A stretch of 64,000 nt of DNA from Verrucomicrobium sp. GAS474. GTDB taxonomy: Bacteria > Verrucomicrobiota > Verrucomicrobiia > Methylacidiphilales > GAS474. Of this stretch, positions 60,304 through 64,000 are shown in pieces. How positions within the stretch are numbered: the stretch's first letter is position 1; each line of letters opens with the position of its first letter. The stretch spans positions 3,460,611 through 3,524,610 of the forward strand of contig NZ_LT629781.1 of assembly GCF_900105685.1 (NCBI RefSeq), read 5' to 3'. Position numbers and translations under genes: made by a program. The notes under the pieces were generated by a model, which was not told where the DNA came from, made no database searches, and was given only the letters and a program-made list of their open reading frames with translations.

Positions 60304-61281
60304 ATGCCCACCACCGCCCCAGCCCAAGCCTGGAAACGCAAAGACCTCCTCGCGATCCGCGACCTCGAATCGTGGGAGATCGAGCTCATCCTCTCGACCG
60401 CCGCCGCCTTCAAGGAAGTGCTGGGCCGGCAGATCAAGAAAGTCCCCTCCCTTCGGGGCAAGACCGTCATCAACCTCTTCGTCGAGCCGAGCACCCGCAC
60501 CCGCGCCTCCTTCGAGCTCGCCGCCAGCCGCCTCAGCGCCGACGTCCTCTCCCTCGACAGCGACCGCAGCTCCTTCACCAAGGGCGAGACCCTGAAGGAC
60601 ACCGCCCTCAACCTCCAGGCCATGGGGACCAACCTGGTCATCCTCCGCCACTCCGCCGCCGGGGCCGCCCAGTTCCTCGCGGAGCGCCTCGAGGCGGGCG
60701 TCATCAACGCCGGGGACGGCGCCCACGAGCACCCCACCCAGGGCCTCCTCGACCTCTTCACCATCCGCCAGCACTTCCCCGACCTGAAGGGGAAGAAAGT
60801 CGCCATCATCGGGGACATCCTCTTCAGCCGCGTCGCCCGCTCGAACATCTGGGCCCTGCTGAAATCGGGCGCCGAGGTCACCCTCGTCGGCCCCACCACC
60901 CTCCTCCCCCTCGTCTTCTCCCAGTTCGGCGTCGCGGGAAACCGGGTGAAGCTCAGCCACTCGATCGACGACGTCCTCGCCGAGAGCCACGTCCTCATGC
61001 TCCTCCGCATCCAGCACGAGCGGCAGCAGAAGACCCTCTTCCCCTCCCTCGGCGAATACACCGCCCTCTTCGGCCTCACGGCGGATCGCTTCAAGAAATG
61101 CCGCCCCGATGTCATGATCATGCATCCCGGCCCGATCAACCGCGGCGTCGAGATCGACAGCGGCGTCGCCGACTGCGCGAACTCGGTGATCCTCGAACAG
61201 GTCTCCAACGGCATGGCCGTCCGCATGGCCATCCTCTATCTCCTCTCCGGCGGCCAAGGCCCGCAGGGAGTCTCCGCCTAG
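60304..61281 (+). CDS. pyrB: Aspartate carbamoyltransferase catalytic subunit
   Basis: The protein has 325 residues. The carbamoyl-phosphate site is [19 protein letters not shown], followed by the catalytic loop [63 protein letters not shown] and [14 protein letters not shown] are all present. It makes N-carbamoyl-aspartate, the first committed step of pyrimidine synthesis. It is the second gene of the operon, tightly packed. No pyrI regulatory subunit is near, so it is likely a class acting with PyrC. Confidence 0.96.
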   Translation: MPTTAPAQAWKRKDLLAIRDLESWEIELILSTAAAFKEVLGRQIKKVPSLRGKTVINLFVEPSTRTRASFELAASRLSADVLSLDSDRSSFTKGETLKDTALNLQAMGTNLVILRHSAAGAAQFLAERLEAGVINAGDGAHEHPTQGLLDLFTIRQHFPDLKGKKVAIIGDILFSRVARSNIWALLKSGAEVTLVGPTTLLPLVFSQFGVAGNRVKLSHSIDDVLAESHVLMLLRIQHERQQKTLFPSLGEYTALFGLTADRFKKCRPDVMIMHPGPINRGVEIDSGVADCANSVILEQVSNGMAVRMAILYLLSGGQGPQGVSA

Positions 61282-61304
61282 CCTAATTTCACGACGCGCC
61301 CTGC

Positions 61305-62623
61305 ATGAGCATCCAAGAACGTCCCGCCCCCGGCACCCAACCCCTCGCCCTGAAACTCCAGGGCGGCCGCGTCATCGATCCGGCGTCGAAGCGCGACGCC
61401 GTCGGCGACGTCCACCTCCTCGACGGCAAGGTCGTCGATCCCGCGCTCCATCCGGACGCCGCGTGGCAGACCGTCGACGTCGCCGGGAAGATCGTCACCC
61501 CCGGCCTCATCGACGTCCACGTCCACCTCCGCGAGCCGGGCGGCTCCGCGAAGGAGACCATCCGCCACGGCAGCCGCGCCGCCGCCGCCGGGGGCTTCAC
61601 CAGCATCGTCGCGATGCCGAACACCCGGCCCGCCGTCGACAGCGTCGATACCGTCGTCTGGATGCAGCAGAAGATCGCGAACGACGCCGTCGTCAACGTC
61701 TACCCCACCGGCTGCCTCTCGGTCGAAATGAAGGGCGAGCTGCTGGCCCCCATCGGCTCCCTGAAGAAGGCGGGCGTCGTCGCCATCACCGACGACGGCC
61801 ACTGCATCCAGAACAACGAGCTGATGCGCCGCGCCCTCGAATACGCGAAGATGTTCGACCTCCCCGTCCTCGACCATTGCCAGGACTACGCCCTCACCGC
61901 CGGGGCCGTCATGAACGAGGGCTACTGGAGCACCGTCCTCGGCCTCCGGGGCTGGCCCGCCATCGCCGAGGAGATCATCGTCGGCCGGAACGCCATGCTC
62001 TCCGAGCTGACCGGGACCACCATCCTCTGCCAGCACCTCTCCAGCATCGGCTCCGTCCGCATCCTCCGGGAGGCGAAGCAGCGCGGCATCCGGATCCACG
62101 GCGAGGCGATGCCCCACCACCTCCTCCTCACCGACGAGACCTGCCAGGGCTACGACACCAACTACAAGATGAACCCCCCGCTCCGCACCGAGGCCGACCG
62201 CCAGGCCCTCCTCGAGGCGGTCGCCGACGGGACCATCGAGGTCCTCGCGAGCGATCACGCCCCCCACACGAGGCACGAGAAGGAGGTCGAGTTCGACCGC
62301 GCCCCCTTCGGCATCATCGGCCTCGAGACCGAGCTCCCCGTCTTCATCAAGGCCCTCATCGAGCCGAAGGTCATCGATTGGCCGACGATGATCTCCCGCC
62401 TCACCATCGAGCCCGCCCGGATCCTCCGCCTCGACAAATTGAACAAGGGAACCCTCGCCTTCGGGGCCGACGCCGACGTCACCGTCATCGACCCCTCCCT
62501 GGAGTGGGTCGTCGACGCGGAGCAGTTCGAGTCCCGCTCCCGGAACTGCCCGTTCGACAAAATGCCCTTGCGTGGCCGCGCGGTACTCACCATTGTTAAC
62601 GGACACATCATCTGGAAACTGTA

Positions 62624-62624
<1 letters not shown>
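61305..62624 (+). CDS. pyrC: Dihydroorotase
   Basis: The protein has 439 residues, of the longer class I type. The first metal site is [21 protein letters not shown], then [46 protein letters not shown] and the catalytic Asp region [34 protein letters not shown] follows toward the C-terminus. It cyclises carbamoyl-aspartate to dihydroorotate. The stop TAA overlaps the carA start as TAATG. It is 23 bp after pyrB, and complex formation with PyrB, known for class I enzymes, is plausible. Confidence 0.95.
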
Positions 62625-63841
<1,217 letters not shown>

Positions 63842-63884
63842 AACCGCTCCCGCAGCCTCATCCAAAGAATAACGGTACCCTCCT

Positions 63885-64000
63885 ATGCCTCGTTTCATCG
63901 GCCAGAATAGCGATTTTGCGAATCAGGTTTTTGACCTCGCCGGTCAGAAGATCACCGTCGGCCGGACTCCCGACAACGCCCTCCACCTCCCCGACAACAG
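63885..64000 (+). CDS. FHA-domain protein, N-terminal fragment (cut by window edge)
   Basis: A frame from ATG 63885 runs open to the window end: MPRFIGQNSDFANQVFDLAG, then QKITVGRTPDNALHLPDN. The last part is the start of a forkhead-associated phosphothreonine-binding domain (usual 'i.iGR...n.i.l.d..vSr'). It lies 43 bp after carA on the same strand. The rest of the protein is not visible, so its effector domain is unknown. Confidence 0.75.
   Translation, partial: MPRFIGQNSDFANQVFDLAGQKITVGRTPDNALHLPDN

Overview
The window looks like the chromosome of a member of Verrucomicrobiota. It is GC-rich, with long antisense shadow frames. It carries a four-gene prepilin-like 'Verru_Chthon' cassette, a family described from that phylum, and a PEP-CTERM surface protein. 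Many genes lack a clear Shine-Dalgarno site and are coupled by ATGA, TTGA or TAATG overlaps. The species cannot be fixed from this sequence.

Left flank (1-6977). This holds a truncated GntR/LacI-type regulator, an AraC-family regulator, and a divergent GH4 alpha-galactosidase with an extra C-terminal carbohydrate-binding region. An 853-residue multi-domain carboxypeptidase-regulatory-like protein of different codon style follows.

Central island (6978-46758). An intact tRNA-Gln(CTG) at 46731-46806 has its 3' end repeated exactly over 26 bp at 6978-7003, in the orientation left by integration at a tRNA 3' end. The roughly 39.7 kb between is almost entirely a pectin / rhamnogalacturonan-I utilisation locus. 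It encodes four SGNH (CE12-like) esterases and an alpha/beta-hydrolase esterase. Its depolymerases are an oligogalacturonate-lyase-like protein, a PL4 rhamnogalacturonan lyase, two GH28, GH106 rhamnosidase, GH115, GH43, and GH42, GH2 and GH59 galactosidase-type enzymes. It also has a Gfo/Idh/MocA oxidoreductase, a PEP-CTERM protein, RhaT, an ExuT-like hexuronate transporter, a third MFS transporter, RhaM and a LacI-family regulator. Two genes are damaged: GH2 by one in-frame TAG, and an esterase-SGNH bimodular gene by one base. No integrase is visible.

An AT-rich control element, 6-bp boxes resembling TTGCAA at 10-bp phasing, occurs at seven places. They lie upstream of the island's main transcription units, including the LacI gene. 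At three sites it lies 7 or 18 bp upstream of a TTGACT(17)TAGNNT promoter. The same element precedes the Verru_Chthon cassette, which is co-transcribed (gaps of 15-16 bp) with rhaT and a GH28. This suggests that a pseudopilin apparatus is a co-regulated part of pectin use.

Right flank (46759-64000). This is ordinary chromosome: a small unknown protein; glnB-amtB with a sigma-54-type promoter and long leader; a CPA2 cation/proton antiporter; a VWA protein; a RelE-like protein; and a NamZ (DUF1343) muramidase-like protein. Then come a site-2 protease coupled to an Mrp-type ATPase whose CxxC motif is degenerate, a PAS hybrid histidine kinase, the pyrR-pyrB-pyrC-carA pyrimidine operon, and the start of an FHA-domain gene cut by the window edge.
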